From Leptidea sinapis (lineage: Eukaryota > Arthropoda > Insecta > Lepidoptera > Pieridae), in NCBI RefSeq assembly GCF_905404315.1, contig NC_066272.1, positions 1,550,001 to 1,614,000 on the forward strand: a stretch of DNA of 64,000 nucleotides, written 5' to 3'. The notes beneath the pieces were generated by a model, which worked only from the letters and a program-made list of their open reading frames with translations, had not been told where the DNA came from and searched no databases. The first letter of the stretch is position 1, and each line of letters opens with the position of its first letter. Positions 33,345 through 44,771 of this stretch are shown piece by piece. Position numbers and translations under genes: made by a program.

Positions 33345-33645
33345 TTAAGTATCGCCTAGCTTATGATTATGGGTACCACAACGGCGCCTATTTCTGCCGT
33401 GAAGCAGTAATGTCTAAGCATTACTGTGTTTCGGTATGAAGGGGGTACTAGCTAGTGAAATTAATGGGCAAATGAGTCTTAAAATCTTTTGTCTTAAGGT
33501 GACAAGCGCAGTTGTAATGCCGCTCAGATTTTTTTGGGTTTTCCAAGAATCCTGAGCGGAACTGCATTGTAATGGGCAGGGCGTATCAATTACCATCAGC
33601 TGAACATCCTGCTCGTCTCGTCCCTCATTTACATAAAAAAAAAGC
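33345..33645 (+). repeat. Family B repeat
   Basis: GGTACCACAACGGCGCCTAT, TTCTGCCGTGAAGCAGTAAT, TGGGCAAATGAGTCTTA, TAATGCCGCTCAG, AATCCTGAGCGGAACTGCA, ATGGGCAGGGCGTATCAATT and CTGCTCGTCTCGTCCCT, then an A run. The internal GCCGCTCAG / CTGAGCGG pair forms a stem. Confidence 0.75.
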
Positions 33646-33679
33646 TGCATTAGTATAATCCCACAAATTTTTAATGGAA

Positions 33680-33913
33680 GAGGAGTACAAATGAGCGTAC
33701 GGGTCACCTTATGTTAAGTGATCACCGCCGCCCACATTCTCTTGTAACATCAGAGGACTTACAGGAGCGTTGCCGGACTTTGAGGAAGGTGTGCGCGCTT
33801 TCTTTTAAAGGTACCCATGCTAAATCGTCCCAGAAATACTGCACAAGGAAACTCATTCCACAGCTTTGTCGTACGTGGAAGAATCCTCCTTGATAATCTC
33901 ACTGTGGAGGCCA
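33680..33913 (-). mobile_element. LINE C 3'-terminal fragment
   Basis: Minus strand from GGCCTCCACAGTGAGATT to the end ACGCTCATTTGTACTCC, with the family words TGTGGAATGAGTTTCC, GGTACCTTTAAAAGAAAGC and ATGTTACAAGAGAATGTGGG. 5'-truncated within the C-terminal block. It lies next to a family B copy in the opposite orientation. Confidence 0.8.
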
Positions 33914-33949
33914 GATAGAAATATTACAGCCATAGAGATTTTGAATATT

Positions 33950-34395
33950 ACTAGCTGACCCAACAAACGTTGTATTGCCATATAACATAATAAAATAATC
34001 TATTATTAAAATTTTTGGGGTATAAAAAATGACCGTATAAAAGATGACGACCGATTCTCAGACCTACCAAATATATCGTACAAAAGTTATCGTATTACAA
34101 TAATTATTATATTCGATACCCTATTGCGGATCCGTGGATGGAACAGAATAATATAAAATCGCGCTACAAAACTAGGTATTGATAGTAGACAGGTGAAAAT
34201 TTGAAGTTGTATGTATTTTTTTAAATATTAAGGTCACTCTTATCATTTAGGGGTATGAAAAATAGATGTTGGCCGATTCTCAGATCTACTTAGGCAAAAA
34301 GGCAAAAAGGATTACAAATCGGCTTAGCCGTTTCGGGGGAGTTTGGTAACAAACACCGGATCACAAGAATTTTATATACAAAATACTATATGCGA
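33950..34395 (+). repeat. Dispersed repeat K
   Basis: Starts CTAGCTGACCCAACAAACGT. Contains two GATTCTCAGA-TCTAC blocks (34053, 34274), then CGGCTTAGCCGTTTCGG and TAACAAACACCGGATCACAA, then GAATTTTATATAC. The second half is the same family as the nested element at 18209-18388. Non-coding. Confidence 0.6.
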
Positions 34396-34835
34396 TAAGA
34401 CTTTTCCATCCACCCGTTACATAGAGTATAATAATGTGTTATATAACATTTTGTGGTTTGAATATTCTTGTACTTGTAGGGATCTTAATAAATATATCTA
34501 ACGTTAATAAAAACAAACATCGATTTATAAACTTGCTGTCTTACATATTATTATTTAAAAATGATTTAGCCGCAACAAGCAGAAAACTAGTAAGATGGTA
34601 TAACTACTTAAGTCTAGTATTAATTAATTAGAAGTTGTAAGGCAAGTTGAGGTGTATAATGCTGTTATTGGATAACAAAACGTAACTTCCTTGATTATAT
34701 TAAAGTGAACTTGAAGTTTACAGGAAAGTAAATAGAGAAGTTGCTTCTATTCTATCATATTACCGCACCACTTTTATACAGCAATTCAAGTCATAATGCA
34801 CTAATTACTAACTACTTTTCATAGTATTTGTTAAT

Positions 34836-34915
34836 GCGTGGGTAGTGCAATCGGTTAAAACATTGGCTCTCACCACGAAGCCCCCGGTTCGATCCCTCCA
34901 CGACCCAATGTGTTT
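34836..34915 (+). repeat. tRNA-like sequence, SINE head
   Basis: TGGGTAGTGCAATCGGTTAA resembles box A and CCCGGTTCGATCCCTCC contains box B (GGTTCGATCC). The cloverleaf cannot be folded convincingly, so this is a SINE head or tRNA pseudogene, not a working tRNA. Confidence 0.45.
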
Positions 34916-35334
34916 TTGGTTTTAGAATTCATATATACGTTTATAAAACACTTTATAAGATGAATAACAATCTTATGATTCCTCTGATGTTAAAAGAGAG
35001 TATGGGCTGCGTATGTAGACATATTCATTATAAAATATACGCAACTAAATAATTCAATTAAATATAAATTTCTATTCTCGATGGATATGGATAAAATGAT
35101 GGAGATTTATAACAAAAACAATGACACGACATTTTACGTGCCATCAATCACTTTTCTTCGTTTACCTGAAAATGATGTATGATGTTGACTGGATACTCAA
35201 TGTTTAATGGAGAAAAATGTAACCAGATTCATTTCTATGAATACTGAGAATGCTTCGGATTCTTTAATGAAAAAGAATATTTTAGAATGTTGACCAACTT
35301 GAAGTATTTCCTTAAAGTATTTCACTAATGCAAT
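34916..35334. other. AT-rich spacer, nothing recognised
   Basis: A faint LINE C-like word (TTATGATTCCTCTGATGTTA) occurs at 34973; otherwise nothing. Confidence 0.4.
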
Positions 35335-35600
35335 CTACGTAATATGACTTATGCCTGAGAGATGGAAATGGACACGTCATGAGTGAAGAATTAAGGATAT
35401 AAAGTGGAGAAAAATGGGAACAAACTGATATCCCAGAAACTCAACAAGAGTATAAGAAAATAAGCTGTTAGATAGGAAGTAGAAATTAAGAAGTCAGTGG
35501 GTAACTATCGACAAGTAACAGGGGACAGGAATTATTGGAAGGAGTCAGAGGAGGACTTTGCCTTGAGGAAAACTGAGACTAGAGGTAATATATAGCTAGT
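35335..35600 (+). pseudogene. RTE-type LINE C-terminus, heavily decayed
   Basis: Across frames: WAGHVM-like residues (GACACGTCATGAG), KWEQTDIPETQQEYKK, and RQVTGDRNYWKESEEDFAL, which parallels DIREVAGVTWNRV and WKRLEEAFADW of the LINE at 31.5 kb. Several stops and shifts. Only the end of the protein remains. Confidence 0.55.
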
Positions 35601-36134
35601 ATGAAAATAGTAGTTAATCTGTTGATTCTTAAGTATTTAGTAATGATAGGAACATTTTAATTACAGATATCAACTATACGAATAACAAATTAATGAAAAG
35701 TTCATGAATCACAAAGAAATTGAATCAATGAAAAACGGAATTCAGTTTAAATTCTTACTTGACTAGAATAATAATAGACATTGACGATAATAGGAAAAAT
35801 TTTATCATATTAAAATTACAAGTCTCGAGACTAATCTGCAAAAGACCTTTGAAATTTATATTATAGTATGGTTTCCTTCCTGAATGCCTTTCTGATGCTC
35901 ACTTTTCTCAGTAATAGCTGCTAATTAACAGAGAGCCTTATTAAAATGCAAGAAAGCTGTTCTGTTCTGCAAGCAACGCAGTATAATGGAAGCATTTTAA
36001 ATTTAACTTTTTAAATAATGTATTTATCCGTTTGTTATAAATAATGACGTCAAAAGGCATTATGTTGAATCAGTCTTTATATCGATATTTAGTCCACAGT
36101 TTAATATTTATAATATGTTTTTTCAACTCTCCAG
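35601..36134. other. AT-rich spacer, nothing recognised
   Basis: No motif that I can support. Confidence 0.5.
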
Positions 36135-36300
36135 TTATGTCAAATCAAATCAAAATCATTTTATTCATCTAGTCCAAGGAAATGACACTTATGACTTTTT
36201 TTTACTTAATTTAACAGTTTTTTTCTTTTTACTGGCTACCACATCTTTCAAGAAGGTTGACCTTTAATGACAAGATGAAATTATTAAACAAATAACATTG
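36135..36300. repeat. Dispersed repeat family E
   Basis: Second copy of the repeat at 3740-4010. Confidence 0.45.
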
Positions 36301-36945
36301 TAATAGTAAAACGATACAAAGAACGCGCAAGAAGGCATCGAACGATTATTTTATATCATGACATATAACCACGCACGCTTAGTTGAATATAACACGAGAA
36401 TGTAACAGTTCGGTACCTGATTGTATTATTTTGTTACTTTATCTCTACTTTTAAACCTTTTTAGTCTGACAGCCACGCAGTTTCTATGCTTTTTGCTCAT
36501 CCCAAAACTGTAAAAATAAGTTTAAATAATAATATTGTAGCGATTATATCTATCAATTTATATATTTTTTATAATATTGACATAGAACGATACCTTATCA
36601 CAACGCGAAATACTAAGGGAATTATCTTTAGCTTCGAATACTTTCATACGCGTCCCACTTAAGGAACGGAAATATTAAAACAAGTCACAAAAGGATCTTA
36701 ATGTGGTTGTTTCGGTAAAGTAACATGACGTACAACAGTGAGCCATTTAACATAATTTTTTTCTTAGTAGTCCGAACTTTTATCTTCCCCTTGTAATTTG
36801 CTACTCTCTAACAGTATTTGTTCCTATCTAATTGACTTAGTACACCGTTTTTCATACAATTTAACTTATAGTTTATAAATGTATTTTACCTGTAATAACT
36901 AATGGACTCGTGTCAAGAATTTCAATTATGTCTTGAAAGTGTGCT
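36301..36945. other. AT-rich spacer, nothing recognised
   Basis: No motif that I can support. Confidence 0.5.
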
Positions 36946-36947
36946 GA

Positions 36948-37060
36948 GTACCTCGTGATACAGTAATTAGTAACCCTGACGTCTAAGCTAAGGGTTTTGG
37001 GTCCGAATCCCGGTAGATGAAAACATTTGTATGATGAAATGTTTGTTTTCGAGTCATCAC
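36948..37060 (+). repeat. SINE-like fragment with box-B-like motif
   Basis: TACCTCGTGATACAGTAATT, ACCCTGACGTCTAAGCTAAG, GGGTCCGAATCCCGGTAG and ACATTTGTATGATGAA. The middle resembles a tRNA T-arm. A SINE is likely; only one copy is visible here. Confidence 0.35.
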
Positions 37061-37509
37061 TTATTATTTATATTGACTTTTATAAAAGTCGTCCTAATTA
37101 TTAATTAAATCTAAAATATAGTGTAATTTAGAACTATTCCAAAGAATAAGGAAAGAGTCTGTAGTCAGCCACTATTGCACTTGGAATAATAACTAACCAT
37201 AGACCTCTTAGGAAAGGGCACCATTAATTCTTTTTTTATATGAAAACAATACTTCTAGTAAAGTGGAAAAGACATTGGAAAAAAAGAGTGAAATCAACGA
37301 AATATGTGAGGCTAAAAAATTCTAACAAAAAAGTTTCGATTATTGTTATTTTTGGAGTCAGTGTCAGCCAAGGTAGGTTTGTGACTACATACATTAGTTA
37401 TTGGATAAGATGTGCTTGAGTCGTACGCCTGACATGATCAGGCGAGAGGTGAGAGCGGGGCCGCGGCGGGAGGACACCGTCTCCATAAATAACAATAATC
37501 GTATCTAGA

Positions 37510-37625
37510 AATAGATTAATTAATTAGATTGTATAAAGATATGCAATTATTTTTATACTTTTTAGTGCCCATGATATCTATTGTTTTGGAATAGTGTTTT
37601 TGAAGTCGGTTGTTTTTTTGTTAAA
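37510..37625 (+). repeat. Dispersed repeat with GAAGTCGGTT end
   Basis: Matches 16030-16130. The end TTTTTGAAGTCGGTTG is shared with families G and H. Confidence 0.5.
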
Positions 37626-37629
37626 ATTT

Positions 37630-38220
37630 CATTTGTTTAATACAGCATGTCATAACAGATTCAATTCATAAGCAATATTTTCTTTTTTAAAGTTTTAATG
37701 ATAAAATTGTCAGTGTTTGATGTCACCATAAAAACATTTTAGTAAAAATTAGTCTACAAGTCTGGATATGTGGGCAGTTGTTAGTGTTAGTACAGCGTCA
37801 TAACCGTAAACTGTGCTGAAACACGGTAGGCGGATCGTTTGGAGCTAATCCCGTATGGGCACGGCTCTCACCCACCATATGTCCATTGTGCTCTTAGTTA
37901 GGCCCTGTTACATTTAAGCGACATACTACAATAAGATTACGTAAATGATGTTACTTTCCCAACTCGTATTTACATGTTAATATTAATGAAGTAATATAGT
38001 ATTGCGGGCACCATTGTATATTAACAATCTATACGTATATACCTTTCATTTTAAACCATACATATAATAATATATCACAAGAATGGAAAAAGTTTAAGTA
38101 TATATATTGAAGAAAACACTACCTTTTTATAGTCCTAAGTTTAATTGAATGATTTTTATTGAGTTTTGATAAATTTCCAAAAAAATAGTTTCACTAAAAT
38201 GATGGTCACAATTGTAAAAA
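37630..38220. other. Spacer, nothing recognised
   Basis: 37780-37930 is GC-richer (AACACGGTAGGCGGATCGTT, CCCGTATGGGCACGGCTCTC) and could be an old repeat, but no second copy is present in the window. Confidence 0.35.
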
Positions 38221-38224
38221 TATA

Positions 38225-38495
38225 AAATGGTCCTTATACGTCTGGCATTCCACAACCGCGCGTTTTGTTCGAAATTTCTTGCCTCGCACAGCCACTTTGT
38301 GGAATCAACTACCGGCAGCGGTCTTCCCGAACAGATACGACTTAGGGACCTTCAAGAAAAAAGCATACTCTCACTTTAAAGGCCGGCAACGCATTTCTTG
38401 ACACACCTGTTGTTGCGGATGTCCATGGGCGGTTGCCTCACCTCTCCCCATCCCGTGAGCCCGTTTGCCCCCTCGCATATAAAAAAAAATACACT
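38225..38495 (+). mobile_element. LINE F 3' end
   Basis: Plus-strand counterpart of 7028-7262: TTTCTTGCCTCGCACAGCC, ACTTTGTGGAATCAACTACC, TACGACTTAGGGACCTTCAA, AAAGGCCGGCAACGCATTTC and a poly-A after CCCCCTCGCATAT. Reads slightly further 5' than the other copy. In translation it is LGTFKKKAYSHFKGRQR. Confidence 0.75.
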
Positions 38496-38543
38496 CTAGT
38501 ACAACCCTCACAATAAATTTACAATATATTGATTTACTTAACA

Positions 38544-38960
38544 ATTTGTTATGTTTTAAAAGTGATAACCCTCACTTCTAGGATTAATACACAAATAAAA
38601 TTAGAAAACAAAATTTTATGGACGATGCGGGGCTCGAACTCACGACCTCTGGCGTTCTGTACCAGTGCTCTCCCAACTGAGCTAACTGTTCGAGTGACGT
38701 ATCATCATAAAATCTTGTATGCTTTGTTCAACTCTCAGGTTGTAGCTTCATCTACAGGATCTACTTTACAGTTGATAACCTGCTCAACCCCAATATTTGC
38801 ATATTATGAAATTGACTTGAGATGTCGCTCTTGTATATCTAAACAATTTGTTATGATTTTAAAGTGATAACCCTCACTTCTAGGATTAATTTTCAGTTGG
38901 AAGAGCACTGGCACGCAACACCAGAAGTCGTGGCTTCGAGCCCCGCATCGTTCATAAAAA
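38544..38960 (-). repeat. tRNA-derived SINE T, tandem unit
   Basis: The minus-strand tRNA-like block is at 38632-38694 (box A TAGCTCAGTTGG, box B GAGTTCGAGCC). The family body runs 38695-38888. The body segment ACAATTTGTTATG, AAAGTGATAACCCTCACTTC, TAGGATTAAT occurs twice, at 38543-38590 and 38843-38892, so the repeat period is about 300 bp. At 38893-38960 a second, partial tRNA-like block follows in the plus orientation. Confidence 0.7.
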
Positions 38961-39589
38961 AATGTTGTCAAATTTTATTTGTTATTACACTTACTTGATA
39001 AGATGCATCTTTCGTTTAATTTAATTCAGTAATCAAGTAATAAGTATAAATTACTTATTTTAAGTAATTATTAACTTCAATTATTTACATATCAATTTGA
39101 TGACATTTTGTATTGTTTGTATATTTGTTTGACTTGTTATTAATTGACTTGGTATGGAAAACATTTATTATGATTTGTAACATCTTATGTATACCCATGA
39201 CTACAAGTAAATGATGTAATGAAATGAAGTGGAACGTAGACTGTGCTGTGGTTGTCTGTGGTAGAGTACTGCCATAGACACCCACAGACAGCAGTAGCTG
39301 TTACACTAAATAATGTGCCCCTGTATCGTCGCATTCCGGTTCGAAGAATCTGGATGTAATAACTGGCATTTTATTGATATGGAACTTTCCATTTTCAATT
39401 CTCTGTGTGATTGAATGATGCATTAATATTTCGATTATATTTTCATTGTTATCTATCTATTAAATAGCGGGCTATCTGCTCCATCATTTACTGTCGTGAG
39501 AAATAGCCAATTGGAGCAAAAGCTTTTAATACAAGTTTTTGTTTCACAAAATTTGCAATAAGGTGAAAAATCGAAGATTCCTTACATTC
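38961..39589. other. Spacer, nothing recognised
   Basis: No motif that I can support. 39460-39590 borders module A and is not shared with module B. Confidence 0.4.
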
Positions 39590-39722
39590 AAAACGACAGG
39601 AATACGGATTAACAAATAATTATGGTTGAATTTATAAAAACTTAACTCTAGGGAATAATTAATGGCTACTAGTTCCAATGCAAATATCCAGGGTACCTGT
39701 AAGTATTTACATGGATTTTTTT
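39590..39722 (-). repeat. Module A inverted repeat, left arm
   Basis: Reverse complement of 42827-42960, differing at 2 of about 134 positions. Tips: AAAACGACAGGAATACGG outside and ATGGATTTTTTTA inside. Confidence 0.85.
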
Positions 39723-41114
39723 AAGAAGGTTCTTGAAATACGTTTTGTGTATATTATTATTGAAGTTTACATGTTTATAATAATGCTGGCTTTATAAATC
39801 TAACAACGCTTTCCACAAACCTAATTATAATTTTGTTGTTGTGAATTATAATAAGTGGAGTCTTAAGGTTGGACAGTTTTGAAATCATGTTATAAACTAT
39901 TTTTGATTACTATAAACTTAAAAATCTATATTTGATTTTAATTAAAGAAAGTTATAACAGTATTTTTTTTAATTAACACGAGTGTTACACAATTAGATAA
40001 ACACTTTTAAAGGATTAAAACAAATTCATTCAGGGGGACTGAAAACGTGCTCTGAAAAGGTCACGAAACATCAGGTAAGTTAAGATAATAATAAAAATAT
40101 TACTTTTAAGAAAAAATAATGTATAAACACAGTTACAATTATAGGCGTTATACCTACTCCTTTGAAGAAAAAGTTATTTCCAATCGTTTTATGACTTGAA
40201 ATATTCTTGAAATCTAGGAGTCCTCGTACTTTACACTGTCATTACACAAAAACAAAAATGAAAAATGATAGATATTGTAACGATAAAACTAAAGTTGTTT
40301 ATCAAAACATACATTTAATTGAAACACTCAATGTTATTGTTGAATGAAACTCATCTTGATGAAATGGAGTTTATTACGATTACGTTACGTTATTGTGATT
40401 GTATTGTACTTGAGTCACTTTGAATTATTGAAACGATAGAATTGTTCTATTTTATTGCTTTACAAAAACATTTTTACAACGTTACATTTGTGTATTGGAA
40501 AGTGTTAGTGTAGTTTTTATTGAGTTGATTGTACAAAGAGCACTATACGTAGTTTAGGTACGCCTAAATATATTTCTGTGATAAATGATTGAAAAAAATA
40601 TTTATCTACTGGATTATTTAAACTTTCAAATTCTAATTCAAATAATGAATTCAAAATAGGATATTATGTTATCACTACAAAAAAACTACCACACATTCGA
40701 AAAAGTATGCCTCAAACCTGAGAAGAAAACTCAGCGGGCTTCTTTTTTCATTTTATGCTCGATTTAAACTTGCCTAAACTGCATCTATCCTTGTCCCTTT
40801 TTAATATTATATAAATAATCTTAATCGTACACACGGCTACTGTTCTTAATATAGCTTAATAATTTATGGATTTGGTAATATTCTAATGGAGAATTCTATT
40901 AATTTATAATAGGCCCATTCCTAGCTAAAGGAATACCCTATGGCAAGAACAAAATGATGTTTCATGGTATGTTTCCAGTTTAAAAGTAAAGGAGTTTTTA
41001 TCCGGACTAACCTTGTATCTGCACTTGCGCTGATGCATCTTAATCTGCAAATGAAATACCCGTATCTCGACAAAACTATAAGAAATGACAAACTATAAGG
41101 ATATTTATTTATTT

Positions 41115-41187
41115 AAATCGGCTTTACACACAAATCATCGGTGCGCACCCGTCTCACACGCCGATTAACCGTGAGTAAAGCCTATTT
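41115..41187. repeat. Cruciform-forming segment
   Basis: AAATCGGCTTTACACAC and GTGAGTAAAGCCTATTT are imperfect inverse complements (15 of 17) flanking a GC-rich centre GTGCGCACCCGTCTCACACG. Conserved, inverted, at 55443-55515. Confidence 0.6.
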
Positions 41188-41377
41188 AAATAAAGTTAAT
41201 AATGTCTCATGAAAGTTTAAAAAGGGTTTTATTTTTCTGTAAAGTTACTGTACTGTTCAAAATCATAATAATCTACCATATTTCGATGTCCGTGAACGAC
41301 GTAATTCCACAGTAAGAAGTACGTGATTCAACAATTTACAACAGTTAAATATTGTATTACAAATAGCTAGTGTTTAA

Positions 41378-41566
41378 TTTGTTGAGTGTTTGCTGGATAT
41401 AATGAATGTGGGTGGAAATTACCGCCCACACAAGTTCCACCTCAGAGTCGCTCACAATATTGGCTGGCTGATTTATGACACGTATCTATTGTGTAGTAAT
41501 GAGATGGTGTTGATAGCAGAGCTAATGTATTATAATCCAGACTTCTATTGTGAGTGGAGCTTGTGA
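41378..41566 (+). other. Conserved short frame, unidentified
   Basis: Frame with LDIMNVGGNYRPHKFHLR, then NIGWLIYDTYLLCSNEMVLI and NPDFYCEWSL before the stop. The inverted module carries the same peptide at 54790-55017, broken by a two-base insertion. I do not recognise the family. Conservation between two young duplicates is weak evidence of coding. Confidence 0.3.
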
Positions 41567-41662
41567 CTTAACCCTAGAAGACTTATTTATTTTTGACGTA
41601 CACAAAGCCTTAATAGACGTCTCAGAGACGCCGTACACGTATAAATTTCAATCTGTTGCATA

Positions 41663-41687
41663 CAGATATATATATATATATATATAA
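41663..41687. repeat. (AT)n microsatellite
   Basis: Twelve or so AT units. Confidence 0.85.
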
Positions 41688-41959
41688 TAATTCTCTCCCC
41701 ATTTTCGAAATATTATTTAACGGGAACTTAAATTTGGAATATAACTTAATACTTAAAATAAAACAACCCAAGACGTCGCGTGTTTGAACACACCAGTGAC
41801 CGCGATTGATTAAATATGTGTGCGTGACAAACATGGACTCATCGTGTTTAAATATCTGTGCGTTTGTTCTGACCGAGTTTTTTAGGTTTTCTGTCCTGAG
41901 TATCAACAAAGCTGATAAACTGAAACGAATAAATAAACAAGTGATAAAATAATACACAA

Positions 41960-42240
41960 TAGTTTCACAAATTAAATTTGGAAACAAAATTTATGAACGA
42001 TGCGGGAGTCAAACCTACGAACTCTCACGTTCCGTGCGAGCGCTGAGCCAACCTGGACCCACAACCTGAGACTTGAACAAGACATATCAAGATTTATGGA
42101 CGGTACGTCATTCGAGCGGTCGTTCAGTGGAATGGCGCTCGCATGGCACGTGAGAGGTCCCTGGGTTCGAATCCCGCATCGTTCAAAAATTTGTGTAATT
42201 AATCCCAGTGAAAGTTATCACTTTTATATCTTTTATGTCT
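41960..42240. repeat. Opposed pair of tRNA-like SINE T heads
   Basis: A minus-strand tRNA-like block (41995-42056) is followed by a plus-strand one (42112-42184; box B GGTTCGAATCC, end CATCGTTCA). Body fragments lie between and after. The same opposed arrangement is at 53855-54048. Confidence 0.65.
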
Positions 42241-42364
42241 CGTGCCAGAATTTGGCGAGTCCACATTTCCTGAGGATGCCTCGTGTAGAGGGGAAACACG
42301 TGTCGAATTGATTGAAGACGAATCTTAGTGGAATTTACACTCAAGAAAGCTAACAACATTTGAA

Positions 42365-42530
42365 TGGTTATCACTAAAAATCACAAATTGCTTACATTTG
42401 AAAGAGGGACATCTCAAGTCAATTTCATGATATCCAAATATTGAGGTTGAGTAACTGTAAAGTAGATCCTGTAGATGAAGCCACAACCTGAGAGTTAAAC
42501 AAGATATATCAAGATTTATGTACGATACGA
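42365..42530 (+). repeat. SINE T body fragment
   Basis: GGGACATCTCAAGTCAATTT, TTGAGGTTGAG, GTAGATCCTGTAGATGAAGC and CACAACCTGAGAGTTAAAC. No tRNA-like head follows; an internal module sequence (TTTTTGTCGTTATATTACAA) takes over. Confidence 0.65.
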
Positions 42531-42826
42531 CACTTTTTGTCGTTATATTACAAAGATTTGCAAATTTATTGATGAATTATCAAGAAAACATTAAGCAAAA
42601 GTAATACGCATTTTCATTACCTTTAAATATGTTATTAAACATCAAACAAAGGCTGAAAGCTTGTGGTACAAACAAACGGCCTAAAAAGACAAATCATGAG
42701 ACAGAATTATAAATACATATTGTGAATATTCATAAAATGTTACAATTTCAATATTCACTGAGTCTTCAATCCTTCATTACATCTAAGCAGCCCGCTTTAT
42801 AAAGGACTTCAAAACTGTACAAGTAA

Positions 42827-42960
42827 TAAAAAAATCCATGTAAATACTTACAGGTACCCTGGATATTTGCATTGGAACTAGTAGCCATTAATTATTCCCT
42901 AGACTTAACTTTTTATAAATTCAACCATAATTATTTGTTAATCCGTATTCCTGTCGTTTT
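42827..42960 (+). repeat. Module A inverted repeat, right arm
   Basis: Partner of 39590-39722. A third, direct copy is at 56925-57057 in module B, with 4 substitutions and 1 indel from this arm. Confidence 0.85.
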
Positions 42961-44771
42961 AATAGTAATATTGGTAATAGCGAAAATGTTATTATTAAAT
43001 TATCCTCCAGTCAAAAAGGAAAGATTATTTTGTTTCAAAAACAAAACATAATAAGTAATTACAATTTGACAGCAGCTGCTTCAAATCCACTTTAACTTTT
43101 CTAACAATCTAATTATACATTTTATCTTTTACATCTGGGAGGATTTACGGTTTCTGTGTATATTATTAAATATTTATTCCTTTAAGCAATCGGAATTATA
43201 GAATTAAATTTTAATGATAGAAGATTTTTTACATAGGAGCACGTAAAATTTAAAACAGCTGCAATATAATATAATTAAATAAAATCAAAATTTAGAGATT
43301 CAATTAAAGTGGTAGTTGAATGAATGTCACAAAATAAATACGATTGGCTATGAACTTGGAGATAAACCAATTAAACAATTGATAAATGAAATAAATGAAG
43401 AAAATCCACTTGAATCCCAACCGCAAAAAATATGGATAATTATGTCATATTAACAGTGACGGAGTTTTAGTTAGTTATTTTAGATCTTTTTAAATGTTGT
43501 CCGGGAAGTATTCCGTCCGAAGTTGCCGCGGAATCTAAGTTTTAAGGATTTCGTACCCGAAGAGTCTTCATTTCAGCCGGAAGAAGGCTACTGCTGGACG
43601 ATCTCCAAAGAGGCCTCCCCCAAAGATTGCCATGACGATCGGTCCTGCGCTGCCGTCATCCAACCTATTCCGGCGATCTTGACCATATCGTTGGTCCATA
43701 TTATGGGGGACCTACCAACGCTGCGTCTTCCTACGTAGTACTACGTACCCGAATACTAAACAATGAGATTCCTATTATGGTAACTTATAGACTCAGGACT
43801 CAAGGATTAATTCCTATCTATCAGCCACAATTCTCAACCACAATGCAAGTAAAAAAGGTTCCTTTTTACAAAAGTAAAAAAAGGTTCCTTTTTACTCAAG
43901 GCTTTGTGTGGTTTATTATTGCTACTTGTCACAATATAATTTATTATTTCCATTGAAAGACTACTATGTAATCAGTAAAAACATTAATTAAACTTAACCG
44001 TGTAACTGAATTGCGAAACCGCATCTCAATCGGTATCTGTGGATTAAAATTATCACTAGGATAATAAAATTCTTCTACTTTATTATAGCTAATGAATCCA
44101 ATTTAAAAAAATCCAGCATTCAAATTTTAAATCAACGGTAGAATACGCCTGTTAATTTATAGAATTTGGAACAAATTTCCTCAAGCCTTAAGCGTTAGGG
44201 CAATGTGTTTAGAAAATAATTTAAGTCCTTTTAAATCCTCTTAATATATTTGTATTTCGATAATTCTCAAACATAAATTTACGAGAAAATTTTAGGAAAA
44301 AATACAAGAAAACACTATAATAACATCCTTTATCTGAATGTGATTAAAAAATATGGTGTACTATATTAATACAATAATAAAAATTTGTAAATTTACGTGT
44401 GTATAAATTTTAAAAATAAACATACATTAGATATTTAGGTAAAGCTGTATGTACCAAATTCTTATTCTTATTAAATAGCAGATATATAATTTCACGCGTA
44501 TAAAAATTATAATGTATTACAAAAAAAAGTTAAACAATACTGTCTGTTATACTTTCATTATCAAAGAAATTTGATGGTTTTTATAATGTTTATTTCCAAA
44601 ACATCCCTTAACCATTGTATAGGTTGTTACGTTGTTGGATTTTATATCTTAATATTTTTTTGGATTTTGTAAAAGAATGAAAAAAGTCTGTGTATCAATA
44701 CTCTTTTTCTCATGATATAGTAAAAAATAAGTATAAATAATCAAAGTATCTTACTAAGCCTTATGATTACC
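42961..44771 (+). repeat. Module A right flank, duplicated in module B
   Basis: Matches 57058-62165 in the same orientation when the LINE J and pogo insertions of module B are set aside. Anchors: GACGGAGTTTTAG at 43458 / 58345, GAGATTCCTATTATGGT at 43765 / 58651, AAAAAAGGTTCCTTTTTAC at 43877 / 58769, GCTGTATGTACCAAATTCTT at 44446 / 59368, and AAGTATCTTACTAAGCCTTA at 44745 / 62141. Homology stops abruptly at about 44771. Confidence 0.75.
43555..43742 (-). pseudogene. RTE-type LINE C-terminus
   Basis: Minus strand: GRRSVGRSPTIW-like residues followed by a region corresponding to AAQDRSSWQSLGEAS. Shared with 58477-58722, so it was present before the module duplicated. The RT is missing. Confidence 0.7.

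Larger units (their letters stand above)
39723..42826 (+). repeat. Module A internal segment
   Basis: About 3.1 kb whose reverse complement aligns along most of its length with 53117-56924. Anchor words: ATTATGAATGTGGG-type block at 41400, CAGACTTCTATTGTGAGTGG, ACAAACATGGACTCATCG and TTGATGAATTATCAAGAAAA. It contains a LINE J 3' scrap (40665-40770), a conserved 54-codon frame (41402-41566), tRNA-like SINE parts (41995-42525) and a cruciform (41115-41187). No transposase is recognisable. Confidence 0.7.

Noticed and set aside
34836..34915. tRNA gene
   Set aside because: The D and T arm motifs are there, but I could not form acceptor and anticodon stems.
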